Positions 1 to 7,396 of a stretch of DNA of 64,000 nucleotides are shown in pieces. This stretch comes from DASVTR01 sp033855775. Its GTDB lineage: Bacteria; Acidobacteriota; Blastocatellia; Pyrinomonadales; Pyrinomonadaceae. Made by a program: the position numbers and the translations under genes. The stretch spans positions 15,186 through 79,185 of the forward strand of contig JAWVFT010000013.1 of assembly GCA_033855775.1 (NCBI GenBank). Reading direction: 5' to 3'. Numbering within the stretch: position 1 is the first letter of the stretch; each line of letters starts with the position of its first letter. A model generated the notes under the pieces. That model did no database searches and had not been told where the DNA came from. It saw only the letters and a list, made by a program, of their open reading frames with translations.

Positions 1-360
1 GCGACGCTCTTCGACCCATGACTTCGAGTACTTCCAGCCCAACGTTTCCGCATCGAGCATTCGATGACGATAGAGCGGAAAGTCTTCGACGGGAAGAAAG
101 CAGGCTTCGTGCGCCCAGTATTCGAAGAGCGCGCCTTCGGCCAGCAGTTCTTCCAGCCAGCGCGGCTCGTAATCGCCGAGGCGGCTCCACAGCACGAAGT
201 AAGGGCTGCGCGCGACGACGTTAATCGTGTCAATCTGAAGAACGCACATGCGGCGAATCGCGCGCAGCACGTCCGCCTTGGTCGCCTGCTTCAAGGGGCG
301 GCGTTGGAGTCCCTGCGCGGCCAGCATCAAGGCACGCGCCTGCGTCTGGTTAAGCTTCAT
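1..360 (-). CDS. YcaQ/AlkX-type winged-helix DNA glycosylase, N-terminal part
   Basis: The first 120 codons read from an ATG at 358-360 on the minus strand and run off the window edge, so the C-terminal two thirds are missing. The protein begins MKLNQTQARALMLAAQGL and contains 'LQIDTINVVARSPYFVLWSR' followed by 'GDYEPRWLEELL' and 'FEYWAHEACFLP'. These are the typical opening blocks of the HTH_42/YcaQ family. In the characterised members (E. coli YcaQ/AlkX, Streptomyces AlkZ) the proteins unhook interstrand crosslinks or bulky alkylated bases, and the catalytic QxQ/QxD motif lies in this early block; here 'QID' sits in that place. Family assignment is by recognition of these blocks; substrate is unknown. 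Confidence 0.8.
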   Translation of the reverse strand, partial: MKLNQTQARALMLAAQGLQRRPLKQATKADVLRAIRRMCVLQIDTINVVARSPYFVLWSRLGDYEPRWLEELLAEGALFEYWAHEACFLPVEDFPLYRHRMLDAETLGWKYSKSWVEERR

Positions 361-606
361 CGAGCGAGATTCACATTGACTGGAAGAGATTGTCAACAGC
401 GTTTCATGCGGAGCGGTTTGAAGCTGTTTCTCTTCGCGCGCGGGCGTCGTCGCGCCTACGCTTTTCTTGCATTCATCTTCTAATTGAAGCCTCACGGAAG
501 AATCGCTTGACTTATTCACAAACTGAACTAAAGTGGAACTGTCAGTCTGTTCGCTTGCCCCGGCTTCTCACCACATAACTTGAAACTGTTCGACGAGTCG
601 AGGCTT

Positions 607-2043
607 ATGAGTTTCACTTACTTGCGCGCCTGTGCGCGCAGGCATCGCTGCCACACTGTTTCTCTCTTAACAATCCTGCGGGCTGCTTACAGCCTCGCTC
701 TCATCGCTCTCATCATTTGCGCCGCGCAAGCTCCGGCCCACGCCGCGCCCGCTTTGATTAGCGAAGCCAACTCGACGCGCGCCATCGCGCTCGAATCCGT
801 GACGCTGCGGCGCGAACCCTTTCAACTCACACAGCCGATTCTGTTCGGCCTCGATAGCCGCACGCGCATCATGCTCTTCGCCAGAAACGTCGAACTGCTT
901 CCCGGCGAAGATGCCACAGCCGTCAGCGCCGAAGCCGAAGACGGCGCGGGCGTGCGCTATCCTTTGACGGTCGAGTACGTCGGCCTTGTCCCCGGATTTG
1001 AATGGATGAGTTCGGTGGTGGTCAGGCTCAACGCCAATCTGGGTGACGCGGGCGACGTGCTCATCGGCATCACCTTGCGCGGCGCGGCGAGCAATCGCGT
1101 GCGCGTCGGCATCGGCCACATCGGCGGCGGCCCGCCGGACGACGGCGTTGGCCCTCCGCCTGTGCCGGAGCTTGGCCCCGGCGCGAGCCTTCATGGCAAG
1201 CAAGTCTTCCCCGCGGACAATCCCTGGAACGAAGACATCTCCGGCCTGCCCGTTGACGCCAACTCCGGCAACCTCATCGCCAGCATGGGACTCGGCACGA
1301 GCCTGCACCCGGACTTTGGAACAGTCTGGGCGGGCGCGCCCAACGGCATCCCTTACATCGTCGTCTCCGGCTCTCAAACGAAAGTCGCCATCAACTTTAC
1401 GCCGTACGGTTCTGAGAGCGACCCCGGCCCGTATCCCGTTCCGCCGGACGCTCCAATCGAAGGCGGGCCAAGCGGCAGCGGCGACCGCCACGTCATCGTC
1501 ATCGACAGAGACAACTGGAAGCTCTACGAATTGTACTCGGCCTTTCCCGTCAATGGTGGCGCGAGTTGGCGCGCGTCGAGCGGCGCTGTCTTCGACTTAA
1601 ACTCCAACGCCCTGCGCCCTGCCGGTTGGACTTCGGCTGACGCGGCGGGCCTGCCCGTCTTCCCCGGCCTCGTCCGCTACGATGAAGTCTTCGAGCAGCA
1701 GGAAATCAAGCACGCTCTGCGCTTCACGGCCCAACAGACGCGCCGTGCTTACGTCTCGCCCGCGCGCCATTTCGCCAGCAGCAACACCAGCCCCAACTTG
1801 CCGCCAATGGGAATGCGCGTGCGCCTCAAAGCTTCGTTCGACATCTCGCGCTACTCGCCCGCCATGCAGGTCGTCCTCAAGGCTTTGAAGAAGTACGGGA
1901 TGATACTCGCGGACAACGGCTCGAACTGGTACATCAGCGGCTCGCCCGATGCGCGCTGGAACGATGACGAGTTGAACACACTGAAGGGCGTCAAAGGCTC
2001 AGACTTTGAAGTCGTGCGGATGGGAACGATTGTCACGCAATAG
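607..2043 (+). CDS. Secreted protein of unknown function with N-terminal beta domain
   Basis: A 478-residue protein starting MSFTYLRACARR. The segment SLALIALIICAAQAPAHAA is a clear signal peptide with an AxA cleavage site, so export is expected. An in-frame TTG at 580 would add nine residues, but the ATG at 607 is better placed for the signal sequence. After the signal comes a region of about 110 residues resembling a beta-sandwich (QPILFGLDSRTRIMLFARN...), then a Gly/Pro-rich linker (HIGGGPPDDGVGPPPVPELG), then a larger domain opening 'GKQVFPADNPWNEDISGLPVD' with 'DRHVIVIDRDNWKLYELY' and 'VRYDEV'. I recognise this C-terminal block as a widespread uncharacterised bacterial family but know no activity for it. 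Confidence 0.75.
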   Translation: MSFTYLRACARRHRCHTVSLLTILRAAYSLALIALIICAAQAPAHAAPALISEANSTRAIALESVTLRREPFQLTQPILFGLDSRTRIMLFARNVELLPGEDATAVSAEAEDGAGVRYPLTVEYVGLVPGFEWMSSVVVRLNANLGDAGDVLIGITLRGAASNRVRVGIGHIGGGPPDDGVGPPPVPELGPGASLHGKQVFPADNPWNEDISGLPVDANSGNLIASMGLGTSLHPDFGTVWAGAPNGIPYIVVSGSQTKVAINFTPYGSESDPGPYPVPPDAPIEGGPSGSGDRHVIVIDRDNWKLYELYSAFPVNGGASWRASSGAVFDLNSNALRPAGWTSADAAGLPVFPGLVRYDEVFEQQEIKHALRFTAQQTRRAYVSPARHFASSNTSPNLPPMGMRVRLKASFDISRYSPAMQVVLKALKKYGMILADNGSNWYISGSPDARWNDDELNTLKGVKGSDFEVVRMGTIVTQ

Positions 2044-2254
2044 TTGAGGATGGAAGCGTAGCTCTTCACGTCGCTTAACAGACGACGGATGAGCTATCAG
2101 CTTGTCCGTCGTCGCTACGTCGCGGCTTATCGGCTCTGTGCCTGAGCGTACAGAGCGAGCGTTGACTTACGCCGGGATTGAGAGTAGAAAGAGCTTAACA
2201 GGCGGATATCCCCCAATTGAATTTCCTTTCTGCTATACATCAAACGAGGAAATC

Positions 2255-2677
2255 GTGTCTCAATCAACAGGCTGCTCGGATGAGCAGGAAGCGCCGCTTG
2301 TGATGGTTGTGGATGATGCGGACGACATCCGCCGGATGCTCAAGTTTGTGCTTGATATGCGCGGCTACAGAGTGGTGGAAGCTGCCAACGGCAGGGAAGC
2401 GGTGGAGATAGCGCAGAGCAATTGCCCCGACGTGATTCTGATGGATTTGAGCATGCCCGTGCTCGACGGCTACGGGGCGGTCAGAGAGTTGCGCCGGAGT
2501 GCGAAGACACGCTCCGCGCCGATTATCGCCATCTCCGCCCACGACACCGTTGACCATCGCAACAAAGCCTTCGCCGTCGGCTTCAACGAATATCTCACCA
2601 AGCCGATTGACTTCATTCAGGTGGCCGATCTCATCCAGCGTTTTCTAAACAAGACCGGGACTGATGCCGAAAGCTAA
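2255..2677 (+). CDS. Single-domain response regulator (CheY-like receiver)
   Basis: A 140-residue receiver domain with no output domain. The acidic pair is Asp20-Asp21 (MVVDDADD), the phospho-acceptor Asp64 (VILMDLSMPVLDG), the switch Ser94 (AISAHD) and the conserved Lys116 (LTKPID). All key residues are present, so it should be phosphorylated by a histidine kinase and signal through protein contacts. I chose the GTG at 2255 because GAGGA lies at 2246-2250, and the frame upstream to 2102 gives a sequence unlike a receiver. No kinase is adjacent; the hybrid partner must be elsewhere. Confidence 0.85.
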   Translation: MSQSTGCSDEQEAPLVMVVDDADDIRRMLKFVLDMRGYRVVEAANGREAVEIAQSNCPDVILMDLSMPVLDGYGAVRELRRSAKTRSAPIIAISAHDTVDHRNKAFAVGFNEYLTKPIDFIQVADLIQRFLNKTGTDAES

Positions 2678-2756
2678 ACGCTAATCGAAGCAGCGAGCGT
2701 TGACGAGTCGAGTGAAAGAGCAGGAGTTTGACGAGTCGAACGCGCCGCCACGCGCT

Positions 2757-3002
2757 CTAGTCCAGGTAGTGCTCGCCGAGCCTTGCCTGTAACGCGACGG
2801 GAACGGCTTTCCAACTAGCAACGCATAGCGTCTTGGGCGTCCAGTCGGGCGGATGCAGGCGCGAGCAGAGCCACTGTCCAGCTTGCTCCTCGTAACGCCA
2901 GCAGTAATACGGGCCGGCGGCGCGGCGGCTGTAGAACACGAGTTGTCTGCTGCCGTGCGCGTCCGCGCTCTCCGCATTGATGTAGACCCGCAGTCCGTTC
3001 AT
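2757..3002 (-). CDS. Small hypothetical protein (81 aa), last gene of minus-strand run
   Basis: Begins MNGLRVYINAESADAHG and is rich in Trp, Tyr and Cys (PYYCWRYEEQAGQWLC), suggesting a compact folded domain, perhaps a beta-rich one. No family recognised. It is the most downstream member of a run of five small genes transcribed from 4202 to 2757, 52 nt after the preceding gene. Coding support is its position and amino-acid composition only. Confidence 0.5.
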   Translation of the reverse strand: MNGLRVYINAESADAHGSRQLVFYSRRAAGPYYCWRYEEQAGQWLCSRLHPPDWTPKTLCVASWKAVPVALQARLGEHYLD

Positions 3003-3054
3003 CTTAACGGTCTTTGACCTTCAAAGCTTTCGCTTAACGAGTTCGCTTCGTCGC

Positions 3055-3294
3055 TCAACAAGCATGTCCCGCTGCTTCGTTTATGTATTGCTCGACGAGT
3101 TTCTGAAGCACGTGCGCGTAGCGTTTGCGGTTCTCATCCGGCTCGGCGCCGGTTTTGCAGAGCCGCCAGTAGACGGCACGTCTCAACGCATCTTCGCCGC
3201 TCAAGGCGCCGCGCCAAAACAGTATGCCCGCGCGGTCGCGCCATACGCCGTCGCAAATCTCCTTCAACGTCTCCATCTTGACCGCGCTCATCAA
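3055..3294 (-). CDS. Small hypothetical protein (79 aa) coupled to the omega-like gene
   Basis: Begins MMSAVKMETLKEICDGVW and looks alpha-helical, with 'ALRRAVYWRLCKTGAEPDENRKRYAHVLQKLVEQYI'. Its ATG overlaps the stop of the omega-like gene by four bases (ATGA, 3291-3294), the usual sign of translational coupling. No family recognised. The tight coupling to an RNA polymerase omega-like protein suggests the two products are needed in similar amounts; a physical interaction is only a guess. Confidence 0.55.
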   Translation of the reverse strand: MMSAVKMETLKEICDGVWRDRAGILFWRGALSGEDALRRAVYWRLCKTGAEPDENRKRYAHVLQKLVEQYINEAAGHAC

Positions 3295-3581
3295 GAGCCG
3301 TCCGGCATCACGACGAGGCTATGCGCGGCATGCTTGACGGGCGGCTTCGGCGTCAGCGTAAAAGGCACAAGACCTTGCTTGACTTCTTCGAGCGCGATGC
3401 TCGTGTTCTTGCGTTTGCGCGGGTCGGCGTCAATGCGTGGACGCGCGCCGCGCAGAAGCTGCTTGTTTCTTTGAGCCGCCACCACAATCAAGCGATACAT
3501 CGAATCAATTCCCGGCCACTGCTGCGCGCCCGTCGCGAGGCCGTCGCCGTCATCTTCTGCGGTCTTTTTCGTTTCATTCAT
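3291..3581 (-). CDS. RNA polymerase omega subunit-like protein
   Basis: A 96-residue protein whose middle (residues about 25-75) reads 'IDSMYRLIVVAAQRNKQLLRG' then 'NTSIALEEVKQGLVPF'. This matches the RpoZ pattern: Ser-rich start, a 'YRLVxxAAxRAxQL' helix, then 'k.xxxALEEIxxGxI'. Omega helps fold the beta-prime subunit and assemble RNA polymerase. The N-terminal 24 residues (acidic, Thr/Lys) and the C-terminal tail (TPKPPVKHAAHSLVVMPDGS) are extra. The usual rpoZ neighbours (gmk, coaBC) are absent; instead it sits among small unknown genes. It could be the sole omega of this genome or a second, accessory copy. Confidence 0.72.
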   Translation of the reverse strand: MNETKKTAEDDGDGLATGAQQWPGIDSMYRLIVVAAQRNKQLLRGARPRIDADPRKRKNTSIALEEVKQGLVPFTLTPKPPVKHAAHSLVVMPDGS

Positions 3582-3605
3582 AAAGCGCTCCTCATCTCAA
3601 CTGCT

Positions 3606-3923
3606 TCATGCCCATGCCTGCGCCAGCATCGCGGGCTGCTGGATGAGCAGGACAAGCTGCGCGTGCTCTATCGGGCGACTGCGGCTCAAATTGGCGGACG
3701 GATTATCCACTAGCCAGAAACATGCCGCGCCTTCGTCCGACGTGATGTCGTCGAGCGCGCTTTCATCCAGCCTGACCGGCTTGAACAGCAGCATTCCCAT
3801 GTTGCGCGCGCGCGCCTGCATCGCTTCGCTGCTGCTCCGAAACACAGGCATCCGCAAACGTCCCTGATCCTTAACCGCAAACCAGTCGCCGTTGGCGCGT
3901 TGCAAGGCATACAACTCAATCAT
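3606..3923 (-). CDS. Hypothetical protein (105 aa)
   Basis: Starts MIELYALQRANGDWFAV at the ATG at 3921-3923; a TTG at 3957-3959 is an alternative. The text 'LRMPVFRSSSEAMQARARNMGMLLFKPVRLDESALDDI' resembles the small DUF2750/SseB-like type in which a 'lPvF.s...A......' segment precedes a helix, but the match is too weak to name. It lies 24 nt upstream of the omega-like gene on the same strand and is probably cotranscribed with it. Confidence 0.5.
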   Translation of the reverse strand: MIELYALQRANGDWFAVKDQGRLRMPVFRSSSEAMQARARNMGMLLFKPVRLDESALDDITSDEGAACFWLVDNPSANLSRSRPIEHAQLVLLIQQPAMLAQAWA

Positions 3924-3977
3924 AAACGCATCATCTCCATCTTTAGTGACCGTCAACAAAAATCTTCACGCCGGTTT

Positions 3978-4202
3978 TTAAGCGGCGAGCTTGCGATTGA
4001 TAATCTCGGCGCCGCGACGCGGTTGATCCACGCTCGGCGACGGCTGGCCAAGCGGAAGCAGCGGCCCATCCGTGTTTTCGCCAGAACTGTCAGGCAATTG
4101 CGCCGCTTCGTGCCGCGCGCGCGCAGTCCAAAGACGATTTGAATAGTTTGAATAAATGGGATGTTCCGGTGTCCCCGGATTATCATCATCTGACTTCATC
4201 AT
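3978..4202 (-). CDS. Small hydrophilic hypothetical protein (74 aa)
   Basis: Begins MMKSDDDNPGTPEHPIYSNY and is Pro/Asp/Asn-rich with no predicted hydrophobic core, so it may be disordered. A good ribosome binding site (AAGGAGAG) lies just upstream of the double ATG. First gene of the minus-strand run that includes the omega-like gene. No family recognised. Confidence 0.45.
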   Translation of the reverse strand: MMKSDDDNPGTPEHPIYSNYSNRLWTARARHEAAQLPDSSGENTDGPLLPLGQPSPSVDQPRRGAEIINRKLAA

Positions 4203-4373
4203 CGCTCTCCTTCCAAGTTGCCGCGCAGTCGGCGCGAGCCGGAATGCGACCTGCTCCGGTCCACTAAAAGACTGTCGGCTCTGAATGGTTGGCTGGTAGC
4301 TTCAGATAGTCTGGATGATTCCAGAGGGGCTGAGAAGAGAGTGAGCTGGACTCGGTTCCAATTAACTCTACGC

Positions 4374-4412
4374 TAGACATGATATATATGTCAAATATAG
4401 GATATATGCCGC
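4374..4412 (+). promoter_or_regulatory. AT-rich direct repeat / possible promoter abutting the HTH gene
   Basis: Two GATATAT words start at 4381 and 4401, exactly 20 bp apart, in an AT-rich island just before the ATG at 4413. There is no Shine-Dalgarno sequence in front of that ATG. A TAGACA (4374-4379) and a TATAGG (4396-4401) with a 16-bp spacer could form a promoter whose start site would fall only a few bases before the ATG. The repeats could also be an operator for the encoded regulator. Both readings are inference. Confidence 0.35.
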
Positions 4413-4715
4413 ATGCAGGACTCAACGCAAATGACGGGCGGCAAACATGGAGGCAGGAAGCGCATCGTGATTGAGATTCGGCTCGATGAATTTCTGGAAG
4501 AGCGTGGGCGGACTTTCTACTGGCTGGCGAAAGAGACGGGCATCAGCCACACGACGCTGTGGCGTTTGAAGAAGGGCAAAGCTCTGGGCATCAACTTCGG
4601 GACTTTGGAAAACATCTGCCGCGCGCTCGACTGTCAACCGGGCGACGTGCTGCGACTGGCGACGACCGCGAAGGCCATCGGCAAAAAGCGAAGCGCAAAG
4701 CGCAAGCAACGTTGA
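4413..4715 (+). CDS. Cro/C1-type HTH transcriptional regulator
   Basis: A 100-residue protein with an HTH of the XRE/HTH_26 type at about residues 25-80: 'LDEFLEERGRTFYWLAKETG' then 'ISHTTLWRLKKGKALGINFG' and 'LENICRALDCQPGDVLRL'. The pattern 'tL.kic.aL.cqpgDll' is characteristic of small one-domain repressors. The tail (KKRSAKRKQR) is strongly basic. It is divergent from the omega-like run and follows an AT-rich repeat that may be its own operator. Target genes are unknown. Confidence 0.8.
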   Translation: MQDSTQMTGGKHGGRKRIVIEIRLDEFLEERGRTFYWLAKETGISHTTLWRLKKGKALGINFGTLENICRALDCQPGDVLRLATTAKAIGKKRSAKRKQR

Positions 4716-4933
4716 GAGCCGCCGGAACTTCGCTTTTGCCTCCGCGCGCGTTAGTCGCAACCCGGCCTTCGTAGTCAGTAGTCGCGGTGCGGAAGTGAAG
4801 CGACTTCGTTGGCCGTTAACGATGCGGCCTGCCACTGAATGGACGCCCGCCACCGGACGAACCGCTCTGACGTGGAAGCTTTCAAAGCGGAACTCTTTAG
4901 ATGCGGCGCGGCTCATCAAGTCAGTCTATGCGT

Positions 4934-5611
4934 TCAGCCCGTCATGTTGGAAGATTGGCTCATCTCAACAGCGGCGCTCTTGGCGGGGATGGGTTGCGAC
5001 AGATTGCTTCTCGCTTCAGGCTCTTTCGCGCGCGGCTTGTCTGTGGTCGTCGTCGTCGCTTTCTCCGGCGTCGCCTTAGCGGTCTTCATGCGACAGCCGC
5101 CTTCAAAAATCGCGCCCTGCTCGATAATCAAAACGGGAGTTTGAATATTGCCGTAAACCTGCGCCGTGCGTCCGAACTCAAGCCGCTCGGTGGCCACTAT
5201 GTCGCCGTTGACAGTCCCGTTAATCTTCGCCGTCGCCACGTTGATGGCGGCGTCCACGCGCCCGCCCGAACTGATAATCAGCGTTCCCTTTTCTGAAGTG
5301 ATGCGCCCGGTCAGATGACCGTCGATGCGCAGCATCCCTTTGAACTCGGCTTCGCCGGAGAGAACCGTTCCACCGCCGACAAAGCCGCTCATCGTGCCGT
5401 CCTTAATTTCGCGCGCGAGCGATTCGGTTTCCGTCACGGCGCGCGAGGTTAAGGGAGTTTCTATTTCAGGTCGCGCTGGCGGCTCGGCGTAAGCCGTGGG
5501 CGGGGGAGCGGCCACAGGCTGCGCGGGCGCGTTGTAGGCCGGATACTGCGGCGCCGGTTGCTTTTCGTTTTCGTTCAATTCCGCTTTCGGATGTCTACCC
5601 ATTCTAAGCAT
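4934..5611 (-). CDS. Bactofilin (polymer-forming cytoskeletal protein)
   Basis: A 225-residue protein. The central region (about 75-180) carries the bactofilin core: 'SGEAEFKGMLRIDGHLTG' followed by repeating beta strands 'GTLIISSGGRVDAAINVATA', 'INGTVNGDIVATERLEFGRT' and 'VYGNIQTPVLIIEQGAIFEG', ending in the typical C-R-M-K. Bactofilins form a right-handed beta-helix that polymerises into filaments without nucleotide. Long Pro/Ala/Glu-rich N-terminal and basic C-terminal tails flank the core. The ATG at 5611 follows GGAGG with a 9-nt gap, better than the in-frame upstream start at 5659. Roles in shape, polarity or envelope anchoring are known for the family; none is shown here. Confidence 0.9.
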   Translation of the reverse strand: MLRMGRHPKAELNENEKQPAPQYPAYNAPAQPVAAPPPTAYAEPPARPEIETPLTSRAVTETESLAREIKDGTMSGFVGGGTVLSGEAEFKGMLRIDGHLTGRITSEKGTLIISSGGRVDAAINVATAKINGTVNGDIVATERLEFGRTAQVYGNIQTPVLIIEQGAIFEGGCRMKTAKATPEKATTTTTDKPRAKEPEARSNLSQPIPAKSAAVEMSQSSNMTG

Positions 5612-6315
5612 GATGATGTTCCTCCGCTCGATGTCCGGGACAGAGCGCAGACGCGACACAAAACTATGGCGCCGAACGCAAACAACCCTGACTTCGGCTC
5701 TGTAGTCAATTGGTTAACGCAAAGAGTGATGAGCTATTCAATGAATGAGATTTGGGCAAGCGCTTCGCTCTCGGAAAGCTCAGCCATCATAACCGCAAAG
5801 CGGCCCCTTTAATTATTGCATTGTCCTTGTATTCGAGTTGCGGCGAGGCGATGTTCCAGATAGTCAAACAGAAGCTCTGGCGGCGCAGCGAATTTAATTG
5901 ACAGTCAACGAAGCGCGGCGTTAGACTGCGCTCATATTGAAAAAGATATTGTCCCGGCGAAGTCGAATCGAACTTCTCAGCGGAGAATTATTTCTCGACG
6001 GAGCGACCGACACACTCCACGGAAATTGTGCGTTGAACCTTCTCTACAATTTTTAACTCTCGTCGGTTATTTGGTGACTTCCCCCAAATCGTTCCGCGGC
6101 CTCCCCCGGCTGTAGGAAAAACCTTCCCATTCTTAACGTCAGTTCATCAAGTTAAACGCGAGCCTTGAGGCTGTTGTCATTATTGGGGTGCGGGCCGGAA
6201 GAGCCTGACCCTTAAGTGCGAGCAGAGACGATGGTAGCGCCGCGCGCGCAGACAGGCTGCGCGCCGACCCACCAGCAAACCAGTCATCAACACAGAACGG
6301 AAAGGAGAGACAACT
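5612..6315. other. Long intergenic region upstream of the hydrogenase operon
   Basis: About 700 nt without a convincing gene, lying between the divergently read bactofilin gene and hhyS. It holds a candidate sigma-70 promoter (5898-5927) and AT-richer stretches near 6050. No sigma-54 element or known riboswitch fold was recognised. The AAGGAGAG before the hhyS ATG is its ribosome binding site. Confidence 0.6.
5898..5927 (+). promoter_or_regulatory. Candidate promoter for the hydrogenase operon
   Basis: TTGACA at 5898-5903 and TAGACT at 5922-5927 are separated by 18 bp. The -35 is perfect and the -10 matches four of six. A start near 5934 would leave an untranslated leader of about 380 nt before hhyS. 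Inference from sequence only. Confidence 0.35.
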
Positions 6316-7380
6316 ATGGCAGCGGAAACTGCTCCATACGGTCGGGTCACTCAGCGAGCGCCTGCGGTCAAGGAAGTGCATATTCTCTGGATCACAGCCG
6401 GATTGGGCTGTGACGGCGACACTATTTCCATCACCGCCGCGACGCAGCCGAGCATCGAGGATGTCGTGATGGGAGCGATACCGGGCCTTCCCAAAGTTCA
6501 CCTGCACAATCCGGTTTTGGCTTATGAAGTCGGCGACGATTTCATGAAGTACTGGTATCAGGCCGAGCAGGGCTTGATTGACCCGTTCGTCCTCGTCGTT
6601 GAAGGCTCGATTCCGAACGAGAAGATTAAAGAGGAAGGCTACTGGGCCGCGCTCGGCAACGACCCGATGACGAACCAGCCGATTCCGACCTGCGATTGGA
6701 TTGACCGTCTGGCTCCGAAGGCCGTGGCGGTCGTCGCCATCGGCACCTGCGCCACCTACGGCGGCATCCACGCGATGGCGGGCAATCCGACCGGCTGCAT
6801 GGGCCTCGCCGATTATCTCGGATGGGATTTCAAATCGAAGGCCGGGCTGCCGATTGTTAACGTCCCCGGTTGTCCCGTTCAGCCGGACAACTTCATGGAG
6901 ACGGTGCTCTACCTGCTCTACCAGTTGGCTGGATTAGCGCCGATGATTCCGCTCGACGAGCAACTGCGCCCGACGTGGCTCTTCGGCAAGACCGTTCACG
7001 AGGGCTGCGACCGCGCGGGCTATTACGAGCAGGCCGACTTCGCCACCGAGTACGGCTCGCCGAAGTGCATCGTCAAGCTCGGCTGTTGGGGGCCGGTCGT
7101 CAACTGCAACGTGCCGAAGCGCGGTTGGATGGCGGGCATCGGCGGTTGCCCGAACGTCGGCGGCATCTGCATCGGCTGCACGATGCCGGGCTTTCCAGAC
7201 AAGTTCATGCCGTTCATGGACGAGCCGCCGGGCGCGAAGCTCTCCGCCGGGGCGATTGGCATCTACGGCAGGATGATTCGCAAACTGCGCGCCGTCACCA
7301 ACACAACGGTCAACAAGGAGCCGAAGTGGCGACACACCGGCGATACACTAACGACCGGCTACAAGCCCACGAGCTACTGA
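6316..7380 (+). CDS. hhyS: Group 1h [NiFe] hydrogenase small subunit
   Basis: A 354-residue Fe-S subunit of the high-affinity, oxygen-tolerant 'actinobacterial-type' hydrogenase. It passes electrons from the [NiFe] site of HhyL outward. Proximal cluster ligands appear to be Cys32, Asp35, Cys145 (GTCATYGG) and Cys186 (PGCPVQP); the usual CxxC is CxxD (LGCDGD). His228/Cys231 (VHEGC), Cys251 and Cys257 fit the distal cluster and Cys264, Cys285, Cys288 (CIGC) the medial one, with an extra Cys278. There is no Tat signal and no C-terminal membrane helix, as expected for this group. AAGGAGAG precedes the ATG. hhyL follows after 16 nt. Confidence 0.95.
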   Translation: MAAETAPYGRVTQRAPAVKEVHILWITAGLGCDGDTISITAATQPSIEDVVMGAIPGLPKVHLHNPVLAYEVGDDFMKYWYQAEQGLIDPFVLVVEGSIPNEKIKEEGYWAALGNDPMTNQPIPTCDWIDRLAPKAVAVVAIGTCATYGGIHAMAGNPTGCMGLADYLGWDFKSKAGLPIVNVPGCPVQPDNFMETVLYLLYQLAGLAPMIPLDEQLRPTWLFGKTVHEGCDRAGYYEQADFATEYGSPKCIVKLGCWGPVVNCNVPKRGWMAGIGGCPNVGGICIGCTMPGFPDKFMPFMDEPPGAKLSAGAIGIYGRMIRKLRAVTNTTVNKEPKWRHTGDTLTTGYKPTSY

Positions 7381-7396
7381 GAAGGAGCGACAACAG

